A stretch of 64,000 nt of DNA from Actinotalea endophytica (GCF_025717005.1 NZ_JAOVZU010000006.1:202925-266924); one strand, 5' to 3'. Shown: positions 8,481 to 18,265, counted from the stretch's first letter. The notes: a model not told the origin generated them from the sequence alone. Made by a program: numbers and translations.

Positions 8481-9773
8481 ATGGGCCGCCGCGTCGCGAT
8501 GCTCTCGGTGCACACCTCGCCGCTGGACCAGCCCGGGACCGGCGACGCGGGCGGCATGAACGTCTACGTCGCAGGGCTCTCCCGCGCGTTGGCCGCCCGC
8601 GGCGACGAGGTCGAGGTCTTCACCCGCGCGGTGTCCGCGGACCAGCCGGGCACGGTCGAGCTCGTACCGGGCGTGCTGGTGCGGCACGTCGCCGCGGGTC
8701 CGTACGGAGAACTGGACAAGGACGACCTTCCGGCGGTGCTGCTCGCGTTCGCCGACGGGGCGACGCGGGCCGCGGGCGGGCGCGGCGCCGCACCGTTCGA
8801 CGTGCTCCACTCGCACTACTGGCTCTCCGGGCAGGTCGGCCGCGCGCTGGCGCCGGCCTGGGGTGTCCCGCTCGTGCACACCATGCACACCCTCGCGAAG
8901 GTGAAGAACGCCACGCTCCCGCCCGGTGACCGGCTCGAGCCGGAGGCGCGCGTCGTCGGCGAGGAGCAGGTCGTGGCGGCGGCCGACGCCCTGGTCGCGA
9001 GCACCGCGGAGGAGCGGGCCGACCTCGTGGACCTCTACGGAGCCCGGCCCGACCGGGTGCACGTCGTCGCGCCCGGCGTCGACCTGAGCACGTTCCGCCC
9101 CGGCGCGGACCCGCAGGACGCCGACGCGAGCGCCGCAGCCCGCCGCCGGACGCGGGCGACCCTGGGCCTCGACCCCGCCGAGCCGGTCGTGCTGTTCGCC
9201 GGCCGGGTCCAGCCGCTGAAGTCCCCGGACGTGCTGGTCGCCGCGCTCGCCGAGCTGCGTGCGCAGGGCAGGACGGTGCCCCGGCTGGTCGTGGTCGGCG
9301 GGCCGAGCGGGCACCCGGGGGCGGTCGACGAGCTCGCGCGGCATGCGCGTGAGCTCGGGGTGGGGGACCGCCTGCGGCTCGAGCCGGCGCGTCCGCAGGA
9401 CGAGCTCGCGCACTGGATGCGGGCCGCCGACGTGGTCGCCATGCCGTCCCGGTCGGAGTCGTTCGGCCTCGTCGCGGCCGAGGCCCAGGCGTGCGCGACG
9501 CCGGTCGTCGCGACCGGCGTCGGTGGGCTGCGGACGGTCGTCGCCGACGGCGTGTCCGGCGTCCTGGTCCGTGGCCACGACTCTCGCCTGTGGGCGGCAG
9601 CGCTCGGCGACCTGCTCGACGACCCCGATCGCCGGGCCGCGCTCGGCGCCGGGGCGTGGCGTCGCGCGGCGCGGATGGGCTGGGACACCGCGGCCGACGA
9701 GATGGTCGCCGTCTACGACCTCGCGGCACACGACCGCAGGCCGCAGGTCCCGCGGGCGGCCGTCGGGCGATGA
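8481..9773 (+). CDS. mshA: D-inositol-3-phosphate glycosyltransferase MshA
   Basis: A 430-residue GT4-family, GT-B-fold enzyme. It transfers GlcNAc from UDP-GlcNAc to 1L-myo-inositol 1-phosphate, the first step of mycothiol synthesis. The N-terminal hallmark [17 protein letters not shown] and the C-terminal donor-site motif [15 protein letters not shown] are both present. The start is the ATG at 8481 after GAGGAGAGGGGG; a GTG lies directly before it. It overlaps or abuts gpmA, as in many actinobacteria. The upstream inositol-oxidation cluster makes an interesting neighbour, because both draw on inositol. Confidence 0.95.
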   Translation: MGRRVAMLSVHTSPLDQPGTGDAGGMNVYVAGLSRALAARGDEVEVFTRAVSADQPGTVELVPGVLVRHVAAGPYGELDKDDLPAVLLAFADGATRAAGGRGAAPFDVLHSHYWLSGQVGRALAPAWGVPLVHTMHTLAKVKNATLPPGDRLEPEARVVGEEQVVAAADALVASTAEERADLVDLYGARPDRVHVVAPGVDLSTFRPGADPQDADASAAARRRTRATLGLDPAEPVVLFAGRVQPLKSPDVLVAALAELRAQGRTVPRLVVVGGPSGHPGAVDELARHARELGVGDRLRLEPARPQDELAHWMRAADVVAMPSRSESFGLVAAEAQACATPVVATGVGGLRTVVADGVSGVLVRGHDSRLWAAALGDLLDDPDRRAALGAGAWRRAARMGWDTAADEMVAVYDLAAHDRRPQVPRAAVGR

Positions 9774-9787
9774 GGCAGGATGGCCCC

Positions 9788-10528
9788 ATGACCTACTCCT
9801 TGGTGCTGCTCCGCCACGGCGAGAGCGAGTGGAACGCGAAGAACCTGTTCACCGGTTGGGTGGACGTGCCCCTGTCCGCGAAGGGCGTCGAGGAGGCCAC
9901 CCGCGGCGGGACCCTGCTCACCGACGCCGGCGTGCTGCCGGACGTCGTGCACACCTCGCTCCTGCGGCGGGCGATCACCACGGCGAACCTGTCGCTGGAC
10001 TCGGCCGACCGGCACTGGATCCCGGTCAAGCGCAGCTGGCGGCTCAACGAGCGGCACTACGGCGCGCTGCAGGGCAAGAACAAGAAGCAGACGCTCGACG
10101 AGTTCGGCGAGGAGCAGTTCATGCTCTGGCGCCGCTCGTACGACGTCCCGCCGCCCGCGATCGAGCCCGGCTCGGAGTTCTCCCAGGACGCCGATCCCCG
10201 CTACGCGGACGCCCCGGAGGTGCTCACCGAGTGCCTCAAGGACGTGCTCGAGCGCGCGCTGCCCTACTGGCACAGCGACATCGTGCCGGACCTCGAGGCC
10301 GGCAAGACCGTCCTGGTCGCCGCGCACGGCAACTCGCTGCGCGCGATCGTGAAGTACCTCGACGACATCAGCGACGCCGACATCGCGGGTCTGAACATCC
10401 CGACCGGCATCCCGCTGCTGTACGAGCTCGACGAGGAGACCCTCAAGCCGGTGACCAAGGGTGGCACCTACCTCGACCCGGCCGCGGCCGAGGAGGCCAT
10501 CAAGGCGGTGGCCAACCAGGGTCGCTGA
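9788..10528 (+). CDS. gpmA: 2,3-bisphosphoglycerate-dependent phosphoglycerate mutase
   Basis: A 246-residue cofactor-dependent phosphoglycerate mutase that interconverts 3- and 2-phosphoglycerate in glycolysis and gluconeogenesis. The phosphohistidine motif [10 protein letters not shown] is at residues 7-16. [13 protein letters not shown] and the second catalytic histidine in [11 protein letters not shown] are intact. The ATG at 9788 is chosen because the family begins directly with the strand leading to RHGE; an earlier ATG at 9770 overlaps the mshA stop. It ends at a strong hairpin shared with the convergent phoU. Confidence 0.96.
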   Translation: MTYSLVLLRHGESEWNAKNLFTGWVDVPLSAKGVEEATRGGTLLTDAGVLPDVVHTSLLRRAITTANLSLDSADRHWIPVKRSWRLNERHYGALQGKNKKQTLDEFGEEQFMLWRRSYDVPPPAIEPGSEFSQDADPRYADAPEVLTECLKDVLERALPYWHSDIVPDLEAGKTVLVAAHGNSLRAIVKYLDDISDADIAGLNIPTGIPLLYELDEETLKPVTKGGTYLDPAAAEEAIKAVANQGR

Positions 10529-10544
10529 CCCCACCCGCGAACGA

Positions 10545-10585
10545 CCGAACGGCCCCGATCCCTCCTGCGGACCGGGGCCGTTCGG
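10545..10585. terminator. Bidirectional hairpin terminator
   Basis: CCGAACGGCCCCG pairs perfectly with CGGGGCCGTTCGG across a 15-base loop, between the convergent gpmA and phoU genes. Confidence 0.75.
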
Positions 10586-10603
10586 CGTCTGAGGTCGTGC
10601 GGC

Positions 10604-11263
10604 TCAATGCGCGCTGTGGTGGTCGGCCACCTCACCGGTGACCAGGTAGACCACGCGCTCGGCCACCGAGACCCCGTGGTCGCCGAACCGCTCGAAGTAC
10701 CGGGCGCAGAGCGTGACGTCCACCACCTGCTGCGGGGTCATCGTCGCGGGCTCCGCGGCGGTCGCCGCGAAGGTCTCGGTGAGCAACGCGTCGAGCTCGT
10801 CGTCGTCGGACTCGAGCTCGGCCGCGAGGTCGACGTCCAGGGTGTCGATCACGGTCGTGACCTTGCGGGCAACCTCGACCGCTGCGTGGTGCATCCCGAC
10901 GAACGTCGGCCGGATCGAGTCCGGCAGGGCGGCGCCGGGGTAGCGCAGCCGCGCGATCTGGGCGATGTGCCGCGCGAGGTCGCCCATCCGCTCGAGCGAG
11001 GCGCTCATCCGCAGCCCGGCGATGATGATCCGCAGGTCGCGTGCGACGGGCTGCTGCTGCGCGATCATCATCACGCAGCGCTCGTCGAGGTCGCGTTCCA
11101 TCGCGTCGATGGTGTGGTCGTCGGCGATCACGCTCTCGGCCAGGGCCAGGTCTCCGGTGAGCAGCGCCGTGCCGGCCGAGGAGATGGCGGTCTCGACGAG
11201 GCGGCTCATCGCGATGAGGTCCTCGCCGAGTGCTGTGAGCTCGGCGGTGAAGATGTCCCGCAT
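10604..11263 (-). CDS. phoU: Phosphate signalling protein PhoU
   Basis: A 219-residue all-helical cytosolic PhoU protein with the duplicated three-helix repeat. Metal-binding acidic segments are seen in ASLERMGDLARHIAQIA and ARYFERFGDHGVSVAERV. It links PstSCAB transport to the SenX3 sensor and inhibits signalling when phosphate is plentiful. The ATG at 11263 has GGAAGGGAT upstream. It is divergent from senX3, and a PHO-box-like repeat lies between them at 11303. Confidence 0.95.
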   Translation of the reverse strand: MRDIFTAELTALGEDLIAMSRLVETAISSAGTALLTGDLALAESVIADDHTIDAMERDLDERCVMMIAQQQPVARDLRIIIAGLRMSASLERMGDLARHIAQIARLRYPGAALPDSIRPTFVGMHHAAVEVARKVTTVIDTLDVDLAAELESDDDELDALLTETFAATAAEPATMTPQQVVDVTLCARYFERFGDHGVSVAERVVYLVTGEVADHHSAH

Positions 11264-11302
11264 GTGATCCCTTCCGGTCGTCGCGCCACGGTCGCAGGCC
11301 CG

Positions 11303-11331
11303 GGTGAACGGATCACCACGACCAGATGAAC
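11303..11331 (-). promoter_or_regulatory. PHO-box-like direct repeats (RegX3 site)
   Basis: Read on the minus strand, GTTCATC and GTTCACC are spaced 22 bases apart, equal to two 11-base units, with a degenerate unit between. This matches the 11-base periodic GTTCAYC repeats bound by PhoP/RegX3-type regulators. It lies in the phoU-senX3 divergent gap. Confidence 0.55.
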
Positions 11332-11392
11332 ATCCTTCCGCCGCCAGGCGTACGTTCGCGCGGGGACGCGCCGCGTGCCCCTGTGGCAACCG

Positions 11393-11398
11393 TACGCT
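11393..11398 (+). promoter_or_regulatory. -10 box of a leaderless promoter (senX3)
   Basis: TACGCT ends six bases before the GTG start of senX3, and no ribosome-binding site is visible. Confidence 0.5.
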
Positions 11399-11404
11399 GG
11401 TCGG

Positions 11405-12709
11405 GTGGGCCTGGGACTGGAGCTGCTGGCCGCCGGCCTGCTCGGCGTCGTCGTCGGTGTCGTGGCAGCCATGGCGTTCCGACGCAGCGAGCGCGAGCAG
11501 CTGACTGCGGAGCCGGCTCCGCCACCGGAGCTGGACGACGCCGCCGCCGGTGTGCTCGCCCTGCTGCGCTCCGCGACCGTCGTGCTCCGACGCGACGGGA
11601 CGGTCGTGCGCGCGAGCGCCGAGGCCCACTCGTTCGGTCTGCTGGCGGGCGACCGGATCGCGCCCGGTCCGGTGCGCACCGTGGTCGAGGACGTCGTCGC
11701 GGACGGCGAGACCCGGGACGCCGAGCTGGAGCTGCCCCGCGGCCGGTTCGGCCAGGCCACCCGGTTGCTGCAGGTCCGGGTCGCGCCGCTGGGCCAGAGC
11801 CTGGTGCTGCTGCTCGCCGACGACCACACCGAGGCGCGGCGGGTCGAGCAGGTCCGCCGCGACTTCGTGGTGAACGTGTCCCACGAGCTCAAGACGCCGA
11901 TCGGCGCGATGTCGCTGCTCGCGGAGACGGTCGAGCAGGCCGCGGACGACCCCGAGGCCGTGCGCCGGTTCTCCGGCCGCATCCAGACCGAGGCGGCCCG
12001 GCTCTCGGCCCTCGTGCAGGAGATCCTCGAGCTGTCCCGTCTCCAGGTGTCCGACACCCTCACCGACGCCGGCCCGGTGTCGGTCGACGACGTCGTCGCC
12101 GAGGCCGTGGACCGTGCGCGGACCGGCGCGGTCGCCAAGGAGATCGAGCTGGACGTCGGTGGTGACCGCGGCCTGCGGGTCTGGGGTGTCGCGGACCTGC
12201 TGGTCACCGCGCTGCGCAACCTGCTCGACAACGCCGTCTCCTACTCCGAGCCGGGCACCAGGATCGGGGTCGGGGTCACCGAGCGAGGGGGTGCGGTCGA
12301 GATCGCGGTGGTCGACCAGGGCATCGGGATCGCGGCGGACGACCTGCCCCGGCTGTTCGAGCGGTTCTACCGGGTGGACCCGGCCCGCTCCCGGGACACC
12401 GGCGGCACGGGTCTCGGCCTCAGCATCGTCAAGCACGTCGTCGGCGACCACGGTGGGGACGTCTCGGTCTGGTCCGAGCCCGGGAAGGGTTCGACGTTCA
12501 CGGTGCGCCTCCCGCTCGTCGGCGAGCAGCCGCCGGAGCATGTGATCGACCACCTGGGGGCCGGCCGGCCGGCGGCGTCGGCGGGGCCGTCGAACGCAGC
12601 GCCGACCGACGGGTCGACCCCGGACCCGACCGCCGACCCGACCGCAGCGCCGACTGGCAGGACGTCCGCCCGCGAGTCGCACACCACCGAGGGGAGAACC
12701 CGCCGATGA
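11405..12709 (+). CDS. senX3: Phosphate-sensing histidine kinase SenX3
   Basis: A 434-residue membrane-bound sensor kinase of the phosphate response. It has one N-terminal membrane segment (GLGLELLAAGLLGVVVG), a PAS-like region, an H-box with the phospho-acceptor (NVSHELKTPIGAM), an N-box (NLLDNAVSYSEPG), and G-boxes in DQGIGIAADD and GGTGLGLSIV. A roughly 50-residue Thr/Pro/Asp-rich tail (TPDPTADPTAAPTG) extends beyond the ATPase domain and is unusual in length. The start is the GTG at 11405. It overlaps regX3 by four bases (ATGA), indicating coupled translation. Confidence 0.92.
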   Translation: MGLGLELLAAGLLGVVVGVVAAMAFRRSEREQLTAEPAPPPELDDAAAGVLALLRSATVVLRRDGTVVRASAEAHSFGLLAGDRIAPGPVRTVVEDVVADGETRDAELELPRGRFGQATRLLQVRVAPLGQSLVLLLADDHTEARRVEQVRRDFVVNVSHELKTPIGAMSLLAETVEQAADDPEAVRRFSGRIQTEAARLSALVQEILELSRLQVSDTLTDAGPVSVDDVVAEAVDRARTGAVAKEIELDVGGDRGLRVWGVADLLVTALRNLLDNAVSYSEPGTRIGVGVTERGGAVEIAVVDQGIGIAADDLPRLFERFYRVDPARSRDTGGTGLGLSIVKHVVGDHGGDVSVWSEPGKGSTFTVRLPLVGEQPPEHVIDHLGAGRPAASAGPSNAAPTDGSTPDPTADPTAAPTGRTSARESHTTEGRTRR

Positions 12710-13389
12710 CCCGCATCCTCGTGGTCGAGGACGAGGAGTCCTACCGCGAACCGCTGGCCTACCTGCTGCGCAAGGAGGGCTTCGACGTCTCGCTCGCGGC
12801 GACCGGGCCGGACGCGCTCGCCGAGTTCGACCGCGGCGGTGCCGACCTGGTCCTGCTCGACCTCATGCTCCCCGGCATGAGCGGCACCGACGTGTGCCGC
12901 GCGCTGCGCACCCACAGCCAGGTCCCGGTGATCATGCTCACCGCGAAGGACAGCGAGATCGACAAGGTCGTCGGCCTGGAGATCGGGGCGGACGACTACG
13001 TCACCAAGCCGTACTCCTCGCGGGAGCTGCTCGCCCGCATCCGTGCCGTGCTGCGTCGGCACGTCGAGCCCGTCGAGGCCGACGACGCGGTGATCGAGGT
13101 CGGCAACGTCCGCCTCGACCCGGACCGCCACGTCGTCGAGGTGGACGGCGAGCCGACCGCGTTCCCGCTCAAGGAGTTCGAGCTGCTCGAGGTGCTGCTG
13201 CGCAACGCGGGCCGGGTGCTGACCCGCGGGCAGCTGATCGACCGGGTGTGGGGATCGGACTACGTCGGGGACACCAAGACGCTGGACGTCCACGTCAAGC
13301 GGATCCGCGCGAAGATCGAGACGGACCCCGCCAACCCGACCCGCCTGGTCACCGTCCGCGGCCTGGGCTACAAGGTCAGCGACGACTGA
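12706..13389 (+). CDS. regX3: Response regulator RegX3
   Basis: A 227-residue OmpR-type response regulator. The receiver domain has acidic residues in VVEDEESYR, the phospho-acceptor Asp in LVLLDLMLPGMSG, and the switch Lys in VTKPYSSREL. The winged helix spans residues 125-225 (FPLKEFELLEVLLRNAGRVL; VKRIRAKIE). Phosphorylated by SenX3, it activates the phosphate genes through PHO boxes such as those at 13433. It overlaps senX3 (ATGA). Confidence 0.95.
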   Translation: MTRILVVEDEESYREPLAYLLRKEGFDVSLAATGPDALAEFDRGGADLVLLDLMLPGMSGTDVCRALRTHSQVPVIMLTAKDSEIDKVVGLEIGADDYVTKPYSSRELLARIRAVLRRHVEPVEADDAVIEVGNVRLDPDRHVVEVDGEPTAFPLKEFELLEVLLRNAGRVLTRGQLIDRVWGSDYVGDTKTLDVHVKRIRAKIETDPANPTRLVTVRGLGYKVSDD

Positions 13390-13432
13390 GGTGTGACCCC
13401 CGCCACGGGGCGGCACCAAGTCGACCGGTCTC

Positions 13433-13454
13433 GTTCACCCTCCGTTCACCCTCG
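13433..13454 (+). promoter_or_regulatory. PHO box of pstS
   Basis: Two adjacent 11-base direct repeats, GTTCACCCTCC and GTTCACCCTCG. A -10-like TAGCGT lies at 13482-13487 without a good -35, consistent with an activator-dependent RegX3 promoter. Confidence 0.8.
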
Positions 13455-13540
13455 CGGGGCCTTCGGGTCACCGGCGCTCCCTAGCGTCTGAGCCAGCCCC
13501 GGGCACCCGCCCAGGTGTATCGAGACAGGACGGAACCAGA

Positions 13541-14665
13541 GTGACCCCCATCCGCAATCGCCGACTTGCCGCGACAGCCGTCATGGGCGCGCTCGCGCTG
13601 ACCCTGGCCGCGTGCGGCTCCGACAACCCCACCGGTGCTACCTCCTCGAGCTCGTCCTCCTCCGCCTCGGCCGACGACTCGGCCTCCACCTTGAGCGGTG
13701 AGATCGTGGGCGCCGGCGCGTCGACGCAGGAGTCCGCGATGAACGCGTGGATCGCCGAGTTCCAGAACGCCAACTCCGGCGTCACCATCTCCTACGACCC
13801 GGTCGGTTCGGGCGGCGGCCGCACCCAGTTCATCGACGGCGGCACCGACTGGGCCGGCTCGGACGCGTACCTGACCGACGAGGAGGTGACGGCGGCCGAG
13901 GCCACCTGCGGTGGCGAGATCATGGAGCTGCCGATCTACATCTCGCCGATCGCGATCATCTACAACCTCCCGTCGGTGTCCACGCAGATCAACATGTCGG
14001 CCGAGACCATCGCCAAGGTCTTCAACGGCGACATCACGATGTGGAACGACCCGGCGATCGCCGCCGACAACGAGGGCGTGGACCTGCCCGACACGGCGAT
14101 CACCGTCGTGCACCGCTCCGACGAGTCCGGCACGACCAAGAACTTCACCGACTACCTCTCGAAGGCCGCCGGGAGCGCGTGGCCGTACGAGGCCTCCGGT
14201 GACTGGCCGGTCGAGGGGCAGCAGTCCGCGCAGGGCACCTCGGGTGTCGTGCAGACCGTCCAGGGCGCCGAGGGCACCATCGGCTACGCCGACGCCTCGC
14301 AGGCCGGCAGCCTCGGCACCGTCGCGGTCGGCGTGGGCGACGAGTTCGTGCCCTACTCGGCCGAGGCCGCTGCCGCCGTGGTCGACAGCTCGACCCCGGT
14401 CTCGGGCCGCAGCGAGTTCGACTTCGCGATCGACCTCAAGCGCGACACGACCGAGTCCGGCAACTACCCGGTGGTCCTGGTGTCCTACGTGATCGGCTGC
14501 GTCAACTACCCGGCCGACCAGGTGGACCTGATGAAGGCGTGGTTCGGCTACATCGTCAGCGCCGAGGGTCAGGACGTCGCGGCGGGTGCCGCCGGCTCCG
14601 CTCCGATCTCCGACACGCTGCGCAACGAGGCGATGTCCGCGATCGACGCGATCTCGGCCTCCTGA
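13541..14665 (+). CDS. pstS: Phosphate ABC transporter substrate-binding lipoprotein
   Basis: A 374-residue extracytoplasmic phosphate-binding lipoprotein. The signal peptide ends in a lipobox (TLAACGS) with the lipidated Cys near residue 25, followed by a serine-rich linker. The phosphate-binding loops appear as GAGASTQESAMNAW, SYDPVGSGGGRTQF and HRSDESGTTKNF. The start is a GTG at 13541. It is driven by the PHO box at 13433 and separated from pstC by a hairpin at 14679, which probably makes pstS more abundant than the permease. Confidence 0.95.
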   Translation: MTPIRNRRLAATAVMGALALTLAACGSDNPTGATSSSSSSSASADDSASTLSGEIVGAGASTQESAMNAWIAEFQNANSGVTISYDPVGSGGGRTQFIDGGTDWAGSDAYLTDEEVTAAEATCGGEIMELPIYISPIAIIYNLPSVSTQINMSAETIAKVFNGDITMWNDPAIAADNEGVDLPDTAITVVHRSDESGTTKNFTDYLSKAAGSAWPYEASGDWPVEGQQSAQGTSGVVQTVQGAEGTIGYADASQAGSLGTVAVGVGDEFVPYSAEAAAAVVDSSTPVSGRSEFDFAIDLKRDTTESGNYPVVLVSYVIGCVNYPADQVDLMKAWFGYIVSAEGQDVAAGAAGSAPISDTLRNEAMSAIDAISAS

Positions 14666-14678
14666 ACACCGCTGCACA

Positions 14679-14716
14679 CGACGGCCGCCCCGGGGGACTC
14701 CTCGGGGCGGCCGTCG
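14679..14716 (+). terminator. Intra-operon hairpin between pstS and pstC
   Basis: A 14-base-pair stem (CGACGGCCGCCCCG and its complement). Its position inside the pst operon suggests partial termination or mRNA processing that sets the pstS to permease ratio. Confidence 0.65.
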
Positions 14717-14756
14717 GCCAGGTACCGTCACTCCACGTGACAGGAAGGTCGACCTC

Positions 14757-15752
14757 GTGAGTGCACACCGCGCCGACACGGTCGAGGTGGCGATCCCGGA
14801 CTCGGTGCAGTCCGACCTGCGGCACGGCCGTGCCAGCATGGTCAACCGGTTCTTCCAGTGGGCAGCCACGTTCTCCGGCACCCTGATCCTGCTGACGCTG
14901 GCCGCCGTCACCGCGTTCCTCGTGCTCGAGGCGATGCCGGCGTTCACCACCCCGACGGACGAGCTCGCGCACGACGTGTCCTGGTACACGGAGGCGGGGT
15001 TCTTCGCCTACGTCGGCCCGCTGGTCTTCGGCACGCTGCTCGCCGCACTCATCGCGCTGATCGTCGGGACACCGCTGGCGATCGGCATCGGCCTGTTCAT
15101 CTCGCACTACGCGCCCCGCCGCCTGGCGCAGGGCCTGGGCTACCTGGTCGACCTGCTCGCCGCGATCCCCTCCGTGGTCTACGGCCTGTGGGGCGCGATG
15201 GTCCTGGCGCCGGCGATCGTGCCGGTGCAGGACTTCCTGTCGACCTACCTCGGCTGGATCCCGCTGTTCGCCGGTCCGCCCTCGACGCCGGCCCGCACGG
15301 CGTTCACCGCCGGTCTGGTGCTCGCGGTGATGATCCTGCCGATCGTCACCGCGGTGTGCCGCGAGGTCTTCCTGCAGACCCCCCGCCTGCACGAGGAGGC
15401 CGCGCTCGCGCTCGGGGCGACCAAGCTCGAGCTCATCAGCACCGCGGTGCTGCCCTTCGCGCGCGGCGGCATCGTGTCCGGCGCGATGCTCGGGCTGGGT
15501 CGCGCACTCGGCGAGACCATGGCGGTGCTGCTGATCCTGTCGCCCGGGGCGACCTACTCGCTGTTCATCCTGCAGGCGGGCAAGCACCAGACGATCGCCG
15601 CGAACATCGCGGCCCAGTTCCCCGAGGCGAACACGTCGGGCGTGAGCCTGCTGATCGCGACCGGTCTGGTGCTGTTCCTCATCACCCTCGTGGTCAACAT
15701 GATCGCGCGCTGGATCGTCGCGCGGCGGGCCGAGTTCTCGGGAGCCAACTGA
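14757..15752 (+). CDS. pstC: Phosphate ABC transporter permease PstC
   Basis: A 331-residue inner-membrane permease with about six hydrophobic helices. The EAA loop contacting PstB reads EEAALALGATKLELI, and GRALGETMAVLLI follows. The GTG start at 14757 is favoured by the AGGAAGG site eight bases upstream. It forms a heterodimer with PstA. The stop overlaps the pstA start (TGATG), so the two are translationally coupled. Confidence 0.95.
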   Translation: MSAHRADTVEVAIPDSVQSDLRHGRASMVNRFFQWAATFSGTLILLTLAAVTAFLVLEAMPAFTTPTDELAHDVSWYTEAGFFAYVGPLVFGTLLAALIALIVGTPLAIGIGLFISHYAPRRLAQGLGYLVDLLAAIPSVVYGLWGAMVLAPAIVPVQDFLSTYLGWIPLFAGPPSTPARTAFTAGLVLAVMILPIVTAVCREVFLQTPRLHEEAALALGATKLELISTAVLPFARGGIVSGAMLGLGRALGETMAVLLILSPGATYSLFILQAGKHQTIAANIAAQFPEANTSGVSLLIATGLVLFLITLVVNMIARWIVARRAEFSGAN

Positions 15753-16696
15753 TGGCCGTCGTGCAGGACACCAAGCTCGCGGTCGAGCTGAGCTCGGCCG
15801 GCACGTCCGCGGGTCGGCGGTGGGCCGACCGCGCGATGACCGGCCTGGTCGTGCTCGCGTTCCTGATCGCGCTGATCCCGCTGGTCTCGGTCTCCTGGAC
15901 CGTGATCGTGCGCGGCATCGGGCGGCTCACGCCGTACTTCCTGTCGGTGTCGATGCGGGGCGTCTACGGCGGGATGGACGCCGGCGGCATCTACCACGCG
16001 ATCATGGGCACCCTCATCATCACGCTGCTCGCGACGTTGATCTCGGTGCCGATCGGTCTGATGACCGCGATCTACCTGGTGGAGTACGGCAAGGGGCCGC
16101 TGGCCCGATGGGTGACGTTCTTCGTGGACGTGATGACGGGCATCCCGTCGATCGTCGCCGGTCTGTTCGCCTACGCGTTGTTCGCGCTGATCCTCGGGCC
16201 GGGCATCCGGTCGGGGTTCGTCGGCGCGGTCGCGCTCTCGGTGCTGATGATCCCGGTCGTGGTCCGGTCCTGCGAGGAGATGCTGCGGCTCGTGCCGAAC
16301 GAGCTGCGCGAGGCGTCCTACGCGCTCGGGGTACCCAAGTGGTTGACCGTCGTGCGGATCGTGCTGCGCACCGCGATCGCGGGCATCACGACCGGCGTCA
16401 TGCTGTCGATCGCCCGGGTGATCGGCGAGACGGCGCCGCTGCTGCTGGTGGCCGGTCAGACCGACTCGATCAACCTCAACCCGTTCAGCGGGCGCATGAT
16501 GACCCTGCCGGTGTACATCTACAGCCAGTACCGCCAGGGGCTGGTGCCGTGCGCCGCGGATGCCACCGATTGCATCGCGACCATCAACTACGACCGGGCG
16601 TGGGCCGCCGCTCTCACGCTCATCATCATCGTGATGGGGCTGAACCTCATCGCCCGACTCATCTCGCGGCTCTTCTCCCCCAAGACCGGCAAGTGA
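15752..16696 (+). CDS. pstA: Phosphate ABC transporter permease PstA
   Basis: A 314-residue inner-membrane permease with six predicted helices. The EAA-like coupling loop is LREASYALGVPKWLTV, followed by ARVIGETAPLLL. The ATG at 15752 overlaps the pstC stop codon. A cysteine pair in VPCAADATDCIA near residue 270 lies in an external loop. It works with PstC, PstB and PstS to import phosphate. Confidence 0.95.
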   Translation: MAVVQDTKLAVELSSAGTSAGRRWADRAMTGLVVLAFLIALIPLVSVSWTVIVRGIGRLTPYFLSVSMRGVYGGMDAGGIYHAIMGTLIITLLATLISVPIGLMTAIYLVEYGKGPLARWVTFFVDVMTGIPSIVAGLFAYALFALILGPGIRSGFVGAVALSVLMIPVVVRSCEEMLRLVPNELREASYALGVPKWLTVVRIVLRTAIAGITTGVMLSIARVIGETAPLLLVAGQTDSINLNPFSGRMMTLPVYIYSQYRQGLVPCAADATDCIATINYDRAWAAALTLIIIVMGLNLIARLISRLFSPKTGK

Positions 16697-16720
16697 CCGG
16701 CCGACCGATCTGAGGACATC

Positions 16721-17500
16721 GTGGGCAAGCGCATCGACGTCAGTGACCTGAACATCTACTACGGCAGCTTCAACGCCGTGGCCGACGTGGCCATGACCAT
16801 CGAGCCGCGGGCGGTCACCGCGCTGATCGGGCCGTCGGGCTGCGGCAAGTCGACCTTCCTGCGCACCCTCAACCGGATGCACGAGGTCGTGCCGGGCGCG
16901 TACGCCGAGGGCAAGGTCGTCATGGACGGCGTGGACCTGTACGGGCCCGGCGTGGACCCCGTCGCGGTCCGCCGGCACGTCGGCATGGTGTTCCAGCGGC
17001 CCAACCCGTTCCCGACCATGTCGATCAAGGAGAACGTGCTCGCCGGGGTCAAGCTGAACAACAAGCGGATCGCGAAGTCCGACGCGGAGGACCTGGTCGA
17101 GGCGTCCCTGACCGGCGCGAACCTGTGGAACGAGGTCAAGGACCGCCTGGACAAGCCCGGCTCGAGCCTGTCCGGCGGGCAGCAGCAGCGGCTCTGCATC
17201 GCCCGCGCGATCGCGGTGAAGCCCTCGGTGCTCCTGATGGACGAGCCGTGCTCCGCGCTGGACCCGATCTCCACGCTCGCGATCGAGGACCTCATCCACG
17301 AGCTCAAGGACGACTACACGATCGTCATCGTCACCCACAACATGCAGCAGGCCGCGCGGGTGTCGGACAAGACGGGCTTCTTCAACATCGAGGGCACCGG
17401 CAAGCCGGGGCGGCTGATCGAGATGGACGACACCCGGGTGATGTTCTCCTCGCCGGCGAAGAAGGAGACCGAGGACTACATCTCCGGCCGCTTCGGCTGA
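16721..17500 (+). CDS. pstB: Phosphate ABC transporter ATP-binding protein PstB
   Basis: A 259-residue ABC ATPase. It has Walker [10 protein letters not shown], signature [14 protein letters not shown], Walker [13 protein letters not shown] and a switch His in [15 protein letters not shown] start at 16721. It powers phosphate import and, with PhoU, transmits transport status to SenX3. It is the last gene of the pst operon, followed by a short hairpin at 17589. Confidence 0.97.
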   Translation: MGKRIDVSDLNIYYGSFNAVADVAMTIEPRAVTALIGPSGCGKSTFLRTLNRMHEVVPGAYAEGKVVMDGVDLYGPGVDPVAVRRHVGMVFQRPNPFPTMSIKENVLAGVKLNNKRIAKSDAEDLVEASLTGANLWNEVKDRLDKPGSSLSGGQQQRLCIARAIAVKPSVLLMDEPCSALDPISTLAIEDLIHELKDDYTIVIVTHNMQQAARVSDKTGFFNIEGTGKPGRLIEMDDTRVMFSSPAKKETEDYISGRFG

Positions 17501-17588
17501 GCGCCGGCCGGGCCGCCGAGGCGCTGCCGGCCGCGCTCCGCGCGCCCGAGGCGGTGCCGGCCGCGGTGGCGCGAGCGACGTGCGGCGG

Positions 17589-17606
17589 CACCCGGCGAGC
17601 CGGGTG
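17589..17606. terminator. Short hairpin between convergent genes
   Basis: CACCCGGC and GCCGGGTG flank a tight loop just before the stop of the convergent lipoprotein gene. Confidence 0.45.
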
Positions 17607-17609
17607 TGC

Positions 17610-18074
17610 TCAGGGGGTCGGGACGAGGCTCGCGTACGCCTCGAGCGTGCCGTCCAGCACCGGCACGTCCACCGTGGCCGAGCCGTCCACGTCCGAGGCG
17701 ACCATGATCGTGGTGAGCGCGCCGGGCGGTGCGGGGACCGAGGCGATCGCGACCTCGACGTGGTCGGGCCCGAGCAGCGCGGTCGCGCCGGGCTCGATCT
17801 GGACGGTCACCGGGGCGTCGGGAGAGCCGACCTGCGCCGTGATCGCCGCCTCACCGGTGTTGGTCAGGGAGCCGAGCACGGTGCCCGGGTCGCCCTCGGC
17901 GGCGGTCAGGACCAGGAGGTTCCCGCCCCGCAGCGCGCCCACCGTGACGTCGATCCCGTCCGATGCCGCGTAGGGCCGCGAGGTCATCTCCGGGGCGCAC
18001 GCCGACAGGGTCGCGGCCGCCGCGACCGCGAGGGCGACGAGTGCCGCACGGCGGCGGACGAAGCGGCTGCTCAC
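17610..18074 (-). CDS. Putative lipoprotein of unknown function
   Basis: A 154-residue exported protein. It has an arginine-rich N-terminus, a hydrophobic core ([18 protein letters not shown]) and a lipobox-like LSAC around residue 26, so it is probably lipid-anchored. The mature part is rich in beta-strand-forming residues, with no family motif I recognise. The GTG start at 18074 has a GGGAGAG site. It is convergent with pstB and divergent from carD. Homologues commonly neighbour carD in actinobacteria, but a role is not established from the sequence. Confidence 0.75.
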   Translation of the reverse strand: MSSRFVRRRAALVALAVAAAATLSACAPEMTSRPYAASDGIDVTVGALRGGNLLVLTAAEGDPGTVLGSLTNTGEAAITAQVGSPDAPVTVQIEPGATALLGPDHVEVAIASVPAPPGALTTIMVASDVDGSATVDVPVLDGTLEAYASLVPTP

Positions 18075-18231
18075 GATGCTCTCCCAGGTCCAAGGTCCCG
18101 TGCGCGGACAGCCTAGCCGGTGCACGCGCGCGAGGCCCCATCAGCGGCCGAGATCCGGCTCGGTGCTCGCCTCGGCGCCCTGACCAGCACAAACGGGTGA
18201 CCCCGCGAGTCAAGGGCAGTTCGCACCGTGG

Positions 18232-18237
18232 TAAGAT
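18232..18237 (+). promoter_or_regulatory. -10 box of the carD promoter
   Basis: TAAGAT lies 28 bases before the carD start codon, with a weak -35 region (GTCAAG, 18209-18214) 17 bases upstream. Confidence 0.5.
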
Positions 18238-18265
18238 GGGTCTCCGCGAAAGGGGACGCCTTCAC

